Shown here piece by piece: positions 7,227 to 13,874 of a DNA stretch of 15,825 nucleotides. The stretch is taken from contig CANCBY010000039.1 in assembly GCA_947374445.1 (NCBI GenBank), forward strand, positions 1 to 15,825. Reading direction: 5' to 3'. This DNA is from Pseudobdellovibrionaceae bacterium (GTDB lineage Bacteria > Bdellovibrionota > Bdellovibrionia > Bdellovibrionales > Bdellovibrionaceae). The position numbers and the translations under genes were made by a program. Within the stretch, counting starts at the first letter, position 1, and the number at the start of each line of letters is the position of its first letter. Below the pieces are notes generated by a model. It did no database searches and was not told where the DNA came from. It saw nothing but the letters and a program-made list of their open reading frames with translations.

Positions 7227-8270
7227 ATGGGTATTTTTGATAAATTTTCAGATTATTTTTCTAATGATATCGCAATCGATTTGGGAACGGCCAACACTCT
7301 GGTCTATGCGCGCGGCCAAGGAATCATCTTAGATGAGCCTTCTGTCGTAGCTGTTCAAAAAAATTATCGCGGTTCGCAAAATCGGGTGCTTGCAGTTGGT
7401 AAAGAAGCAAAAGATATGCTCGGAAGAACTCCAGGCAGTATCGTTGCAATTCGTCCAATCAAAGATGGTGTGATCGCGGATTTTGAAGTCACTCAATCGA
7501 TGTTGAAATATTTTATTTCAAAAGCGATGGGAAACAAAAAAAGTTTTATCCGTCCTCGTATTATCATTTGTGTTCCTTACGGAATCACTCAAGTTGAAAA
7601 ACGTGCGGTGAAAGAGTCTGCGCAATCAGCTGGAGCTCGTGAAGTTTACTTGATTGAAGAACCGATGGCAGCTGCGATCGGCGCAGGTCTTCCAATCACT
7701 GAGCCCTCTGGCAACATGGTCGTTGATATGGGTGGTGGTACTACCGGCGTTGCGGTTATTTCTCTGGGCGGTATCGTTTATTGCAAATCAATCAAAGTGG
7801 CTGGTGATAAATTTGATGAAGCGATCGTTAACTACGTTCGTCGTCAGTTCAATTTGTTGATTGGTGAGCGCACTGCTGAAAATATCAAAATTCAAATCGG
7901 AAATGCTTACCCATTTGAAGAAGAGCGCACGATGGAAATCAAAGGTCGTGACTTAGTGGCCGGTGCTCCTAAGACGATTGAGATCACAAGCTCTCAAGTG
8001 AATGATGCTTTGATGGATCCTTTGTCGGAAGTTGTGGATGCCGTCAGAACAGCTCTCGAGAAAACTCCTCCTGAGTTGGCTTCGGATATTGTTGATAATG
8101 GTATTGTTTTGACTGGTGGCGGAGGCTTGCTCGCCAACCTTGATGTTCTCTTGCGCGAAAGAACAGGTCTGCCTGTTTCTATCGCCGAAGACCCTTTGAC
8201 TTGTGTTGTGCTTGGTTCAGGAAAAGTTCTTGAAGAGCTTGACCTTCTCCGGCAGCTCACTGTCGATTAG
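7227..8270 (+). CDS. mreB: Rod shape-determining protein MreB
   Basis: Bacterial actin homologue that forms membrane-bound filaments guiding the lateral-wall peptidoglycan machinery. The 347-residue length is typical. The ATPase motifs are intact: phosphate-1 IDLGTANT (17-24), VPYGITQVEKRAV (116-128), EEPMAAAIGAGLP (144-156), phosphate-2 DMGGGTTGVAV (167-177) and the adenosine motif TGGGGLLANLD (296-306). The N-terminal IFDKFSDYF helix fits the membrane-binding segment. The start has GGAG 7 bases upstream. mreC, mreD, mrdA and rodA are not downstream; a signalling cluster follows instead. From general knowledge, Bdellovibrio carries two MreB paralogues, and the lack of mreC suggests this may be the stand-alone one, but that is an inference. 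Confidence 0.98.
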   Translation: MGIFDKFSDYFSNDIAIDLGTANTLVYARGQGIILDEPSVVAVQKNYRGSQNRVLAVGKEAKDMLGRTPGSIVAIRPIKDGVIADFEVTQSMLKYFISKAMGNKKSFIRPRIIICVPYGITQVEKRAVKESAQSAGAREVYLIEEPMAAAIGAGLPITEPSGNMVVDMGGGTTGVAVISLGGIVYCKSIKVAGDKFDEAIVNYVRRQFNLLIGERTAENIKIQIGNAYPFEEERTMEIKGRDLVAGAPKTIEITSSQVNDALMDPLSEVVDAVRTALEKTPPELASDIVDNGIVLTGGGGLLANLDVLLRERTGLPVSIAEDPLTCVVLGSGKVLEELDLLRQLTVD

Positions 8271-8276
8271 CTAATG

Positions 8277-8307
8277 CACTTCGGTCTTGAAGTATATGGC
8301 CGGAGTG
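8277..8307 (+). promoter_or_regulatory. Imperfect hairpin between mreB and the sigma-like gene
   Basis: CACTTCGG (8277-8284) and CCGGAGTG (8300-8307) can form an 8-bp stem with one G-U pair and a 15-base loop. It starts six bases after the mreB stop and ends just before the AAGGAG ribosome site of the next gene. No T-run follows, so it is not a standard intrinsic terminator. It could protect or process the mreB mRNA end, attenuate read-through, or be an operator. It may also be chance. Confidence 0.35.
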
Positions 8308-8322
8308 TGAAGGAGAGAGCCT

Positions 8323-8778
8323 TTGTCTGATTCAGACGTTAAAGCCATCGCTTTGTTCTTTTTTTTTACTATGCTTGATGAAAAAAGAGCTTTACTTGCT
8401 TCGTCTCAAGCCTATGAGCTTTGCATGAATAAAATCGACAAGGATGAAAAGGCTCCCATTGGCGAGCTTATTGTAAAATCGACTTATAAAGTTTGGAAAC
8501 ATAATCATTCAAAATTAATTCGTGGGCGGCCTCAATACAGTCTTAATTCGGGATGGGATCTTCCGCCAGGTCTTGATATTGGTGTCTGGAAAGACTTTCA
8601 AAAAAATGCCAGTGAAGAAGATCTCCTCGCAATTGTCTGGTCAAAAATTATAAATATCTCTGAGTCTGAAATTGCAATGGGCCTTGGGTTATCAGCGGGA
8701 ACTATTCGATATAGAGTGAGTCATGCTGTCCGCAAGCTGGGCGCATTCCAGTTGGGCAATTCGATGGTGGTGCAATGA
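8323..8778 (+). CDS. Small sigma-region-4-like helix-turn-helix protein
   Basis: The 151-residue soluble protein ends in a helix-turn-helix resembling sigma factor region 4: SEEDLLAIVWSKIINISESE followed by IAMGLGLSAGTIRYRVSHAV and RKLG (97-140), close to the EIAxxLGISxGTVxxRLxxAxxKL pattern of ECF sigma factors. The N-terminal half (about 5-65) is helical but shows no recognisable region 2, so it is either a very divergent ECF sigma factor or a regulator that borrowed the region 4 fold. The start is a TTG at 8323 supported by an AAGGAG site with a 7-base spacer; the first in-frame ATG (8371) would remove part of the N-terminal helix. The last codon overlaps the next ATG (ATGA). The next gene looks like an anti-sigma factor, which supports the sigma reading. 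Confidence 0.7.
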   Translation: MSDSDVKAIALFFFFTMLDEKRALLASSQAYELCMNKIDKDEKAPIGELIVKSTYKVWKHNHSKLIRGRPQYSLNSGWDLPPGLDIGVWKDFQKNASEEDLLAIVWSKIINISESEIAMGLGLSAGTIRYRVSHAVRKLGAFQLGNSMVVQ

Positions 8779-9854
8779 GCGGCACGCCAACATTTTTTTC
8801 TAAGAAAAATAGTAGAAAAATTAGCTCCTTCATTGGCATCGAACTTTTATATGATTATTTAGCCAAGAATCTAGATCCTGAAAGATCAAAAGCAATGGAC
8901 GAGTTGATCGCTCAATCTCGAGAGATGAATGATGAAATTAAATCAATTCAAAGATCTTTAAGCTATTTAGACCATCTTTCTGGTACGCAAATCTCAGTGA
9001 CTTTAGCAAATCGCATAAAAGCCCCGACATCTTACTATCAAGGCTTTCTTAAGAAAGTAAAATTCAGTGATTGGCCTGTAGGAATCAAACTTGGAATTGA
9101 GGCCCTCTTTGTTTCTACATTAATTTTCTCTTCGATTATTATGATTCCTTGGCATCGAATTAATAATATGAATTTTACCAGCTCTCGCGAAACGTTGTTA
9201 GTTGAGTTGGAGCGCGAAAAACCAAAGATCGCTGGCTCTGAAGCCGAAATTTCTCCAAAGTCAGTTGCTCCTGAATCTGTCAATGCGGCCGTGACATTTC
9301 AAGACGAGGGCGCTTCTGCCAAAGGATCTAATGCGGATAAAGGTTCTCCTCTTGAAACAAAGCCCACCGCGCCAGAAATAAAGGTTGAAAATTCGAAAGT
9401 TGAAGTTGCAAAGTCCGTTTTTCCTTCAGCTAAAGAGGTCGTAGCTAAATCCACTCCAACACCACAATCTTCTGCAAAGACTTCCGCTGAAAATGCTGAA
9501 TCCAAAGCTGAAGCAAAAAATGAAACTAAAAGCGAAGCAAAAACGGGAACAGGTCAAGGGTTTCTTTATCGTGGATCAATTTCTGTTTCAAATCTTCCGG
9601 TCACATCACAAAAGTTCGTAGATAAAATAGCCTCTTTGGGAGGGCGCAGAGCCGGAGAGGTGGAGCTGGGCTGGAAAAAGGGCGGTGGAAATTACTTTCA
9701 CTTCACCATTCCCGAGGCTAAATACGAAACTTTAACGTCTTATTTGGGTGAATACGGAAAGCTTAAAATCCAAAGAGAGCGTCATGAGCGGGTATTGCCA
9801 GACGGGATTATTCGTTTAATTATTACCGTATCTGAAGAGAAAAAACGTCCATGA
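8775..9854 (+). CDS. One-TM anti-sigma-like membrane protein with periplasmic DUF4349-like domain
   Basis: A 359-residue inner-membrane protein. The cytoplasmic part (about 20-85: ELLYDYLAKNLDPERSKAMD and following helices) resembles the helical anti-sigma domain of zinc-associated anti-sigma factors, but the HxxxCxxC zinc ligands are missing. One transmembrane helix lies at about 104-125 (GIEALFVSTLIFSSIIMIPW). A low-complexity Lys/Glu/Ala/Ser linker (about 150-260) follows, then a C-terminal domain (about 262-355) with VSNLPVTSQKFVDKIASLGG and FHFTIPEAKYETLTSYLGEY, like the periplasmic part of DUF4349 proteins. It overlaps the gene before and the gene after by ATGA, so expression should be coupled. 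The likely role is to hold the upstream sigma-like protein and release it on an envelope signal; this is inferred, not shown. Confidence 0.75.
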   Translation: MSGTPTFFSKKNSRKISSFIGIELLYDYLAKNLDPERSKAMDELIAQSREMNDEIKSIQRSLSYLDHLSGTQISVTLANRIKAPTSYYQGFLKKVKFSDWPVGIKLGIEALFVSTLIFSSIIMIPWHRINNMNFTSSRETLLVELEREKPKIAGSEAEISPKSVAPESVNAAVTFQDEGASAKGSNADKGSPLETKPTAPEIKVENSKVEVAKSVFPSAKEVVAKSTPTPQSSAKTSAENAESKAEAKNETKSEAKTGTGQGFLYRGSISVSNLPVTSQKFVDKIASLGGRRAGEVELGWKKGGGNYFHFTIPEAKYETLTSYLGEYGKLKIQRERHERVLPDGIIRLIITVSEEKKRP

Positions 9855-11797
9855 AGTTGACTTCGCGGCGCCGCCCTCAAAAGTCATTGAGGACAATTCT
9901 GACGGTGTGGTTTCTTTTGTTTTCGATCGTACCGCTAGCGTTTGTGACGGGCTATTCTGTAATCAAATACGAAAAAGCGATTGATCATGAGCTCAGCCAA
10001 CGACTGAGCGGAAATGCTCGAGAAATAGATGCTATTCTCAGTGACTATAAACTGTCGCTGCAGCAAAAGCGAGATCGATATATTAAAGATCCAAATCTCA
10101 TTTATCACCTTTCAACAAGTGATACGACAGTTTTAAAAGCTCTGGTGACCAAGTGGACAGGTTCAGAAATTAGCTCAAGCATAAGTCTCTTCAATCGCGA
10201 TGGCCGCATGCTAGTTTCTTTATTCAAAGACGAAAATGGCGAAATAAAAAACTTTGCTCCTCTCGGAATTTCGGCTGTCTATCTGTCTGAGCAAAATATT
10301 TTGCGTTTAAAGGGAGTCAAAGAACAGTCATTTATTGAGTACTCAAATAATCAAAAAATGTCGCTAATTCTCTTTACAAGAGTTCAAGGAAACAGCGGAA
10401 AGCTCATAGGGTATATCGAACAGGTTATTGATATTGACCAATCCTTTCTTGAGTCCCTCAAGCAAAGAATGAAGCTTGAACTTATTTTTCTGCGGCAGTC
10501 GGGACAGGTTGTTGTGGCCACCAATTCAGATTTTTATATTTATAAAAAAGATTTTTTTATGTCCTATGTAAAGCCAGAGGCAAATTCATTTTTTGATTTA
10601 ACAATTCGCAATAATCCCTATGGATTCATTATGTATCCTCTAAAATGGGGTAGCTCAGATGTGTTTTTAGCGCTCGGAGCTTCAAAAAGCGAGGCCAAGG
10701 CTGTGCTCAAAAATGTAAACTATGCGTTTTATTCTGTGGTAGGAGCTGTGGTCGTTCTTTTGATTATCACTATTCTCGCAACTTCCAATGCTTTTCTGAA
10801 GCCTCTGAATGAACTTATTGCAGCCATCGAAGTCGTGCAGTCGAGTGATCGACCGATTGAAATTCCTATAAAAAATGACACTGAAATCGGACTTTTGACA
10901 GAGTCCTTTAACGAGATGTCGCGAAATATTATTCAGGCGAGGGGTGAATTAAAAAAGAAAATCGCCGAGCTTGAAAAAACAAATCAAGAGCTTATCGACA
11001 CACAAACAAGACTCGTGCACTCATCCAAAATGATGAGTTTGGGGCAGCTTGTAGCTGGTGTAGCTCACGAGCTCAATAATCCGATCGGTTTTATTTATTC
11101 CAACATGTCGCATTTAAAGGATTACTCTGAAAAACTGCTAGCCTTGGTTGAGGTAGCCCAGGCTCATCCAGAAAATCTAAATCAAAAAAAAGATGAAATC
11201 GATTTAGATTATATTAAAGCTGACTTACCAAAACTTATTGCCTCTTGCCAAGATGGGGCTCGCAGAACGCGAGATATTGTTCTTGGTCTGCGTAACTTTT
11301 CAAGATTAGACGAAGCCAAGGTGACAGCGGTAGATATTCACGAATGCATAGAGAACACTTTGAATTTGCTAACAGGTGAGATTAAAAATCGAATTCAAAT
11401 TCATCGCGAATATGCAAAGCTTCCAAAAGTTCAGTGCTACGAAAGCCAGTTGAGCCAGGTGTTTATGAATATTTTAACTAACGGAGCTCAGGCGATCGAT
11501 GGCCAGGGCAATGTATGGATCACAACTAAATTAGTGGGTGCAGGTTCAAAAGATGAAAAAGTTCAGATTTCATTTCAAGATTCCGGCAAAGGTATGACCC
11601 AGCAAGTATTAGAAAAGATATTTGATCCTTTTTTTTCTACCAAAGAAGTCGGACAAGGAACCGGGTTAGGGATGAGTATATCTTACGGTATTATTGAAAA
11701 TCATTCGGGCGAAATTCAGGTCAAGTCTCAACCAGGAATTGGCACTGAGTTTATTGTTAGCGTTCCTGTTCAGTTTAAAACTATAAAAAAAGCCTAG
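9851..11797 (+). CDS. Sensor histidine kinase with periplasmic domain and HAMP
   Basis: A 648-residue inner-membrane two-component sensor. Order of parts: TM1 about 16-38, a large periplasmic sensor region about 39-288 (Cache-like by size and position, not proven), TM2 about 292-314, HAMP about 315-366, a short coiled coil (367-389), then the kinase core. H-box VAGVAHELNNP (401-411) has phosphoacceptor H406; N-box QVFMNILTNGAQAI (536-549), G1 DSGKGM (577-582), F-box FDPFFSTK (591-598) and G2 GQGTGLGMS (601-609) are all intact. The HELNNP type matches HisKA kinases of the NtrB/DctB group. No receiver or response regulator gene is adjacent, so its partner is unknown. The ATG at 9851 overlaps the anti-sigma-like gene (ATGA), which makes it the third gene of that unit. 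Confidence 0.95.
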   Translation: MKLTSRRRPQKSLRTILTVWFLLFSIVPLAFVTGYSVIKYEKAIDHELSQRLSGNAREIDAILSDYKLSLQQKRDRYIKDPNLIYHLSTSDTTVLKALVTKWTGSEISSSISLFNRDGRMLVSLFKDENGEIKNFAPLGISAVYLSEQNILRLKGVKEQSFIEYSNNQKMSLILFTRVQGNSGKLIGYIEQVIDIDQSFLESLKQRMKLELIFLRQSGQVVVATNSDFYIYKKDFFMSYVKPEANSFFDLTIRNNPYGFIMYPLKWGSSDVFLALGASKSEAKAVLKNVNYAFYSVVGAVVVLLIITILATSNAFLKPLNELIAAIEVVQSSDRPIEIPIKNDTEIGLLTESFNEMSRNIIQARGELKKKIAELEKTNQELIDTQTRLVHSSKMMSLGQLVAGVAHELNNPIGFIYSNMSHLKDYSEKLLALVEVAQAHPENLNQKKDEIDLDYIKADLPKLIASCQDGARRTRDIVLGLRNFSRLDEAKVTAVDIHECIENTLNLLTGEIKNRIQIHREYAKLPKVQCYESQLSQVFMNILTNGAQAIDGQGNVWITTKLVGAGSKDEKVQISFQDSGKGMTQQVLEKIFDPFFSTKEVGQGTGLGMSISYGIIENHSGEIQVKSQPGIGTEFIVSVPVQFKTIKKA

Positions 11798-11826
11798 CTT
11801 TGGCGTTCAAGTTCGACGTGTTTTAT

Positions 11827-11841
11827 ATCTCAAATTGAGAT
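11827..11841. promoter_or_regulatory. 15-base palindrome, possible operator
   Basis: ATCTCAAATTGAGAT is an inverted repeat with 7-bp arms around one central base, 45 bases before the next start codon. The right half TTGAGA recurs in the same orientation at 11853-11858, 18 bases on. The spacing of about two helical turns suits binding of a regulator to one face, but no partner is known. Confidence 0.4.
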
Positions 11842-11852
11842 TTCTGCCGTAG

Positions 11853-11881
11853 TTGAGAGATTAACATCATCGTCCGATAAG
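11853..11881 (+). promoter_or_regulatory. Weak candidate promoter for the 202-residue gene
   Basis: TTGAGA (11853-11858) and GATAAG (11876-11881) are 17 bases apart, each matching 4/6 of the sigma70 consensus. If used, transcription would begin at about 11887-11888, on or beside the start codon, so the mRNA would be leaderless. This agrees with the absence of a visible ribosome site. The motif also overlaps the repeated TTGAGA half of the palindrome just upstream. Confidence 0.3.
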
Positions 11882-11886
11882 TTTAT

Positions 11887-12495
11887 ATGGATAGGTCGGC
11901 CAGAATTGTTGTATTTTTATTGCTAGCGTTTATGTCTTTCGGAGTATTCCGTTTGGCATCTGATTTTGGAGCGGGCAACAAGAGGTTGATCTCGTCGCTA
12001 AATCCAAAGTCTGAGCAGGTTGAAGCCATCGTTAATAAACATCTCAGCGCCACCGATCAAAAAATAAGAATCGAAAATGATCTCGCAGAGATGCGAATGG
12101 TAAACCCTCCTTCTGTTGGGGATCGCGTTTGGCCTGCGGGTGCAAAGCAATTGGGCGGCGGTTCAGGTTCAAAGCCGGGAACTGAAAGCATCGATCTTTC
12201 GCAAGATTCCAGAGATCATAACGTGGTTGATGATTTAAACCGAAATCGCAAAGAGTACGGAAAATACAAGTCGCCAGATTTTATTATACAAAACGAAAAC
12301 GCAGCAAAAGAGCAAAGTGTGATCGCAACAAGGTTAGCGCGAGAAAAATACGCCCAGCAGTTCATTGAAAATGCCAGAGCTCATGGCTATCAAGTCAAAG
12401 TCGATGAAAATTTTGTAGTTATTGAAGTAAGAAAAATTTCAAAGCCTGCTTCTTATCAAATTCCTGATACGCCTAGTTTTTCTACTTCTCAGTAG
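11887..12495 (+). CDS. Hypothetical membrane-anchored periplasmic protein
   Basis: A 202-residue protein that I do not recognise. Residues 6-22 form one hydrophobic helix (RIVVFLLLAFMSFGVFR) without a clear signal-peptidase or lipobox site, so it is probably a signal anchor with the rest in the periplasm. The middle (about 75-130) is Gly/Ser/Asn-rich and probably flexible. The C-terminal part (about 135-185) has a helix KYAQQFIENARAHGYQVKV followed by a strand NFVVIEVRKI, which looks like a small folded domain. It follows the histidine kinase after 89 bases and may be co-regulated with it, or have its own promoter. No ribosome site is seen before the ATG. The coding call rests on length, the membrane segment and fit with neighbours. 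Confidence 0.75.
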   Translation: MDRSARIVVFLLLAFMSFGVFRLASDFGAGNKRLISSLNPKSEQVEAIVNKHLSATDQKIRIENDLAEMRMVNPPSVGDRVWPAGAKQLGGGSGSKPGTESIDLSQDSRDHNVVDDLNRNRKEYGKYKSPDFIIQNENAAKEQSVIATRLAREKYAQQFIENARAHGYQVKVDENFVVIEVRKISKPASYQIPDTPSFSTSQ

Positions 12496-12517
12496 TTTTA
12501 AACAAGCAATTACTTCC

Positions 12518-12997
12518 TCAATACTCTTCATCAATCGATCGAATAGAGTGAGCCGAAAGCAGTGATTTTTTGAAGAACTCTCTTCTTGCTAATGTTGTAT
12601 AGTTTTCTTTTGAGATAATTAAATGATCTAGAAGTGGAATCTCAATAAGTCGACTGACCGTGAGAAGCTGGCGAGTGATTTTTATATCCTGCTTCGACGG
12701 ATTTGAATTACCACTCGGGTGGCTGTGGGCCATCATAAAAAAACTAGAATTCTGAAGACAGACAAATCTAGCAATATCGCGCGGGTGACTAAGGCAGTGA
12801 CTGACTGTACCTCTAAATATCATCTCAAGTTCAATCAGTTCTAGTTGTGAATTCAATGCTGCCACCCAAAGCTCCTCTACATCGAGGCGGATCTTTTTTC
12901 TAAACATGTGCGCGGCCAATTCAACGGATGCTATTTTCATCTTTATGTCCTCGAGGGGTGTTTGACTTTTGAATAGCAAAGGATAAACACGGACCAT
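12518..12997 (-). CDS. radC: Short RadC-type JAMM/MPN+ domain protein
   Basis: A 159-residue protein consisting almost only of the RadC metalloprotease-like domain. The motif HSHPSGNSNPSKQD (91-104) supplies the zinc-binding His, His and Asp of the JAMM pattern, and is followed by the family's IPLLDHLIISKENY (120-133). The upstream helix-hairpin-helix half of full RadC (about 225 residues) is absent, as in short RadC copies often found on mobile elements or in defence regions. RadC was once tied to DNA repair but its role is unresolved. The start at 12997 has only AGG 5 bases upstream; an internal ATG at 12940 has GAGGA with a 7-base spacer and keeps the whole domain (140 residues), so it is a strong alternative. 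It is convergent with the preceding gene (22 bases between stops). Confidence 0.9.
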   Translation of the reverse strand: MVRVYPLLFKSQTPLEDIKMKIASVELAAHMFRKKIRLDVEELWVAALNSQLELIELEMIFRGTVSHCLSHPRDIARFVCLQNSSFFMMAHSHPSGNSNPSKQDIKITRQLLTVSRLIEIPLLDHLIISKENYTTLARREFFKKSLLSAHSIRSIDEEY

Positions 12998-13223
12998 CTT
13001 TGCCTGGGTGCGTAGTCTAGCTTGATGGCGGATCAGTATCCGATCAATGTCCGATGACCAAAACGAACTGGGGCGGTTTCCATTTGAGATTATTGCTTTA
13101 AAGTCACTGGCTGAAAGCCATGTTGTTGTTTAGTCCTCGACTAGTCACAATCACTGCATTGCAATAGATCTCGCAATTTAAATGGAGTTGTTTACACTAG
13201 AGATCCTAATCCCCGGAGGACTT
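12998..13223. other. Divergent intergenic region between the RadC-like and lpoB-like genes
   Basis: These 226 bases must carry promoters for both directions, but I see no convincing -35/-10 pair. They contain several small symmetric elements: CGGAT-CAGT-ATCCG (13029-13042), with TCCGATCA/TCCGATGA as a direct repeat just after it, TGGCT-GAA-AGCCA followed by a T-rich stretch (13108-13130), and TGCATTGCA (13155-13163). A start codon at 13182 would extend the next reading frame into this gap, but would hide the lipoprotein signal. Confidence 0.4.
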
Positions 13224-13826
13224 ATGAGTTTTAAAAAAGTATCACTAGGTTTATCGTTAGCAGTTTTTTTGTCTCTTGCTGGTTGTGGCCCAAAGGCCTT
13301 TGTTAAGGGTGAATATCAAGACACTGAAAAAGAAAATAATTTAAATGATCAGTGGTCAGAGACTGATATGCAAAAAACAGTTAAGAGCATGGTTGATAGC
13401 CTTATTGCTCATCCAGTGATTGCTAATGCAAAGACTCCGCCGATTGTTATCGTCACCGGTCTTCAAAATAAGACCAGCGAGCATATCGACACTCAAAGCA
13501 TCATGGATATGGTTCGAGTCGAATTGATGAAGACTGGCAAAGTTTCATTCATCGACAAAGAAGCCCGTGGAGATATCTCTGAAGAATACAATTATCAAAA
13601 CTCAGGAGCTGTTGGGGCCGAAACCAAAAAAGGTCCTGGTGGACAAATTGGAGCGGATTATATCGTAAATGGCCGCTTAGATTCTATCGTTCAAGAGGTC
13701 GGTAAAGAAAAAACAATTTACTACAAAATGACTCTAAATTTGACCAACTTAAAAACAAGCGTGATCAATTGGACAGACCAAAAAGAGATTCGCAAATTCT
13801 ACAAAAAGAAATCAATCGGTCTTTAA
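13224..13826 (+). CDS. lpoB: Penicillin-binding protein activator LpoB-like lipoprotein
   Basis: Predicted outer-membrane lipoprotein that activates class A penicillin-binding proteins. The 200-residue product has a lipoprotein signal peptide (FLSLAGC, lipidated Cys21), then an LpoB/PenLipo domain: PPIVIVTGLQNKTSEHIDTQ, SIMDMVRVELMKTGKVSFID (about 72-115) and GADYIVNGRLDSIV (about 138-153). NKTSEHIDT is the most recognisable LpoB signature. The long disordered linker of E. coli LpoB is short here. The ATG at 13224 follows GGAGGA (13215-13220); the spacing of about 4 bases is short but the match is strong. The next gene, 48 bases downstream, encodes another lipoprotein, a pairing known from other bacteria with LpoB. 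The partner penicillin-binding protein is not in the window. Confidence 0.87.
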   Translation: MSFKKVSLGLSLAVFLSLAGCGPKAFVKGEYQDTEKENNLNDQWSETDMQKTVKSMVDSLIAHPVIANAKTPPIVIVTGLQNKTSEHIDTQSIMDMVRVELMKTGKVSFIDKEARGDISEEYNYQNSGAVGAETKKGPGGQIGADYIVNGRLDSIVQEVGKEKTIYYKMTLNLTNLKTSVINWTDQKEIRKFYKKKSIGL

Positions 13827-13874
13827 TTTTTTCTAATAGGTTATTTTGCAAACAGGAGTAGAAAGGCCAAAGCG

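Noticed and set aside
9225..9555. Low-complexity Lys/Glu/Ala/Ser stretch as a DNA repeat array
   Set aside because: It is a compositionally biased protein linker; I see no regular DNA repeat unit.
13108..13130. Possible terminator TGGCT-GAA-AGCCA with T-rich tail
   Set aside because: The stem has only 5 bp, the tail is interrupted by G, and no plus-strand gene ends just upstream.
13182..13223. Longer N-terminus of the LpoB-like protein
   Set aside because: The GGAGGA site and lipoprotein signal peptide both fit the ATG at 13224.
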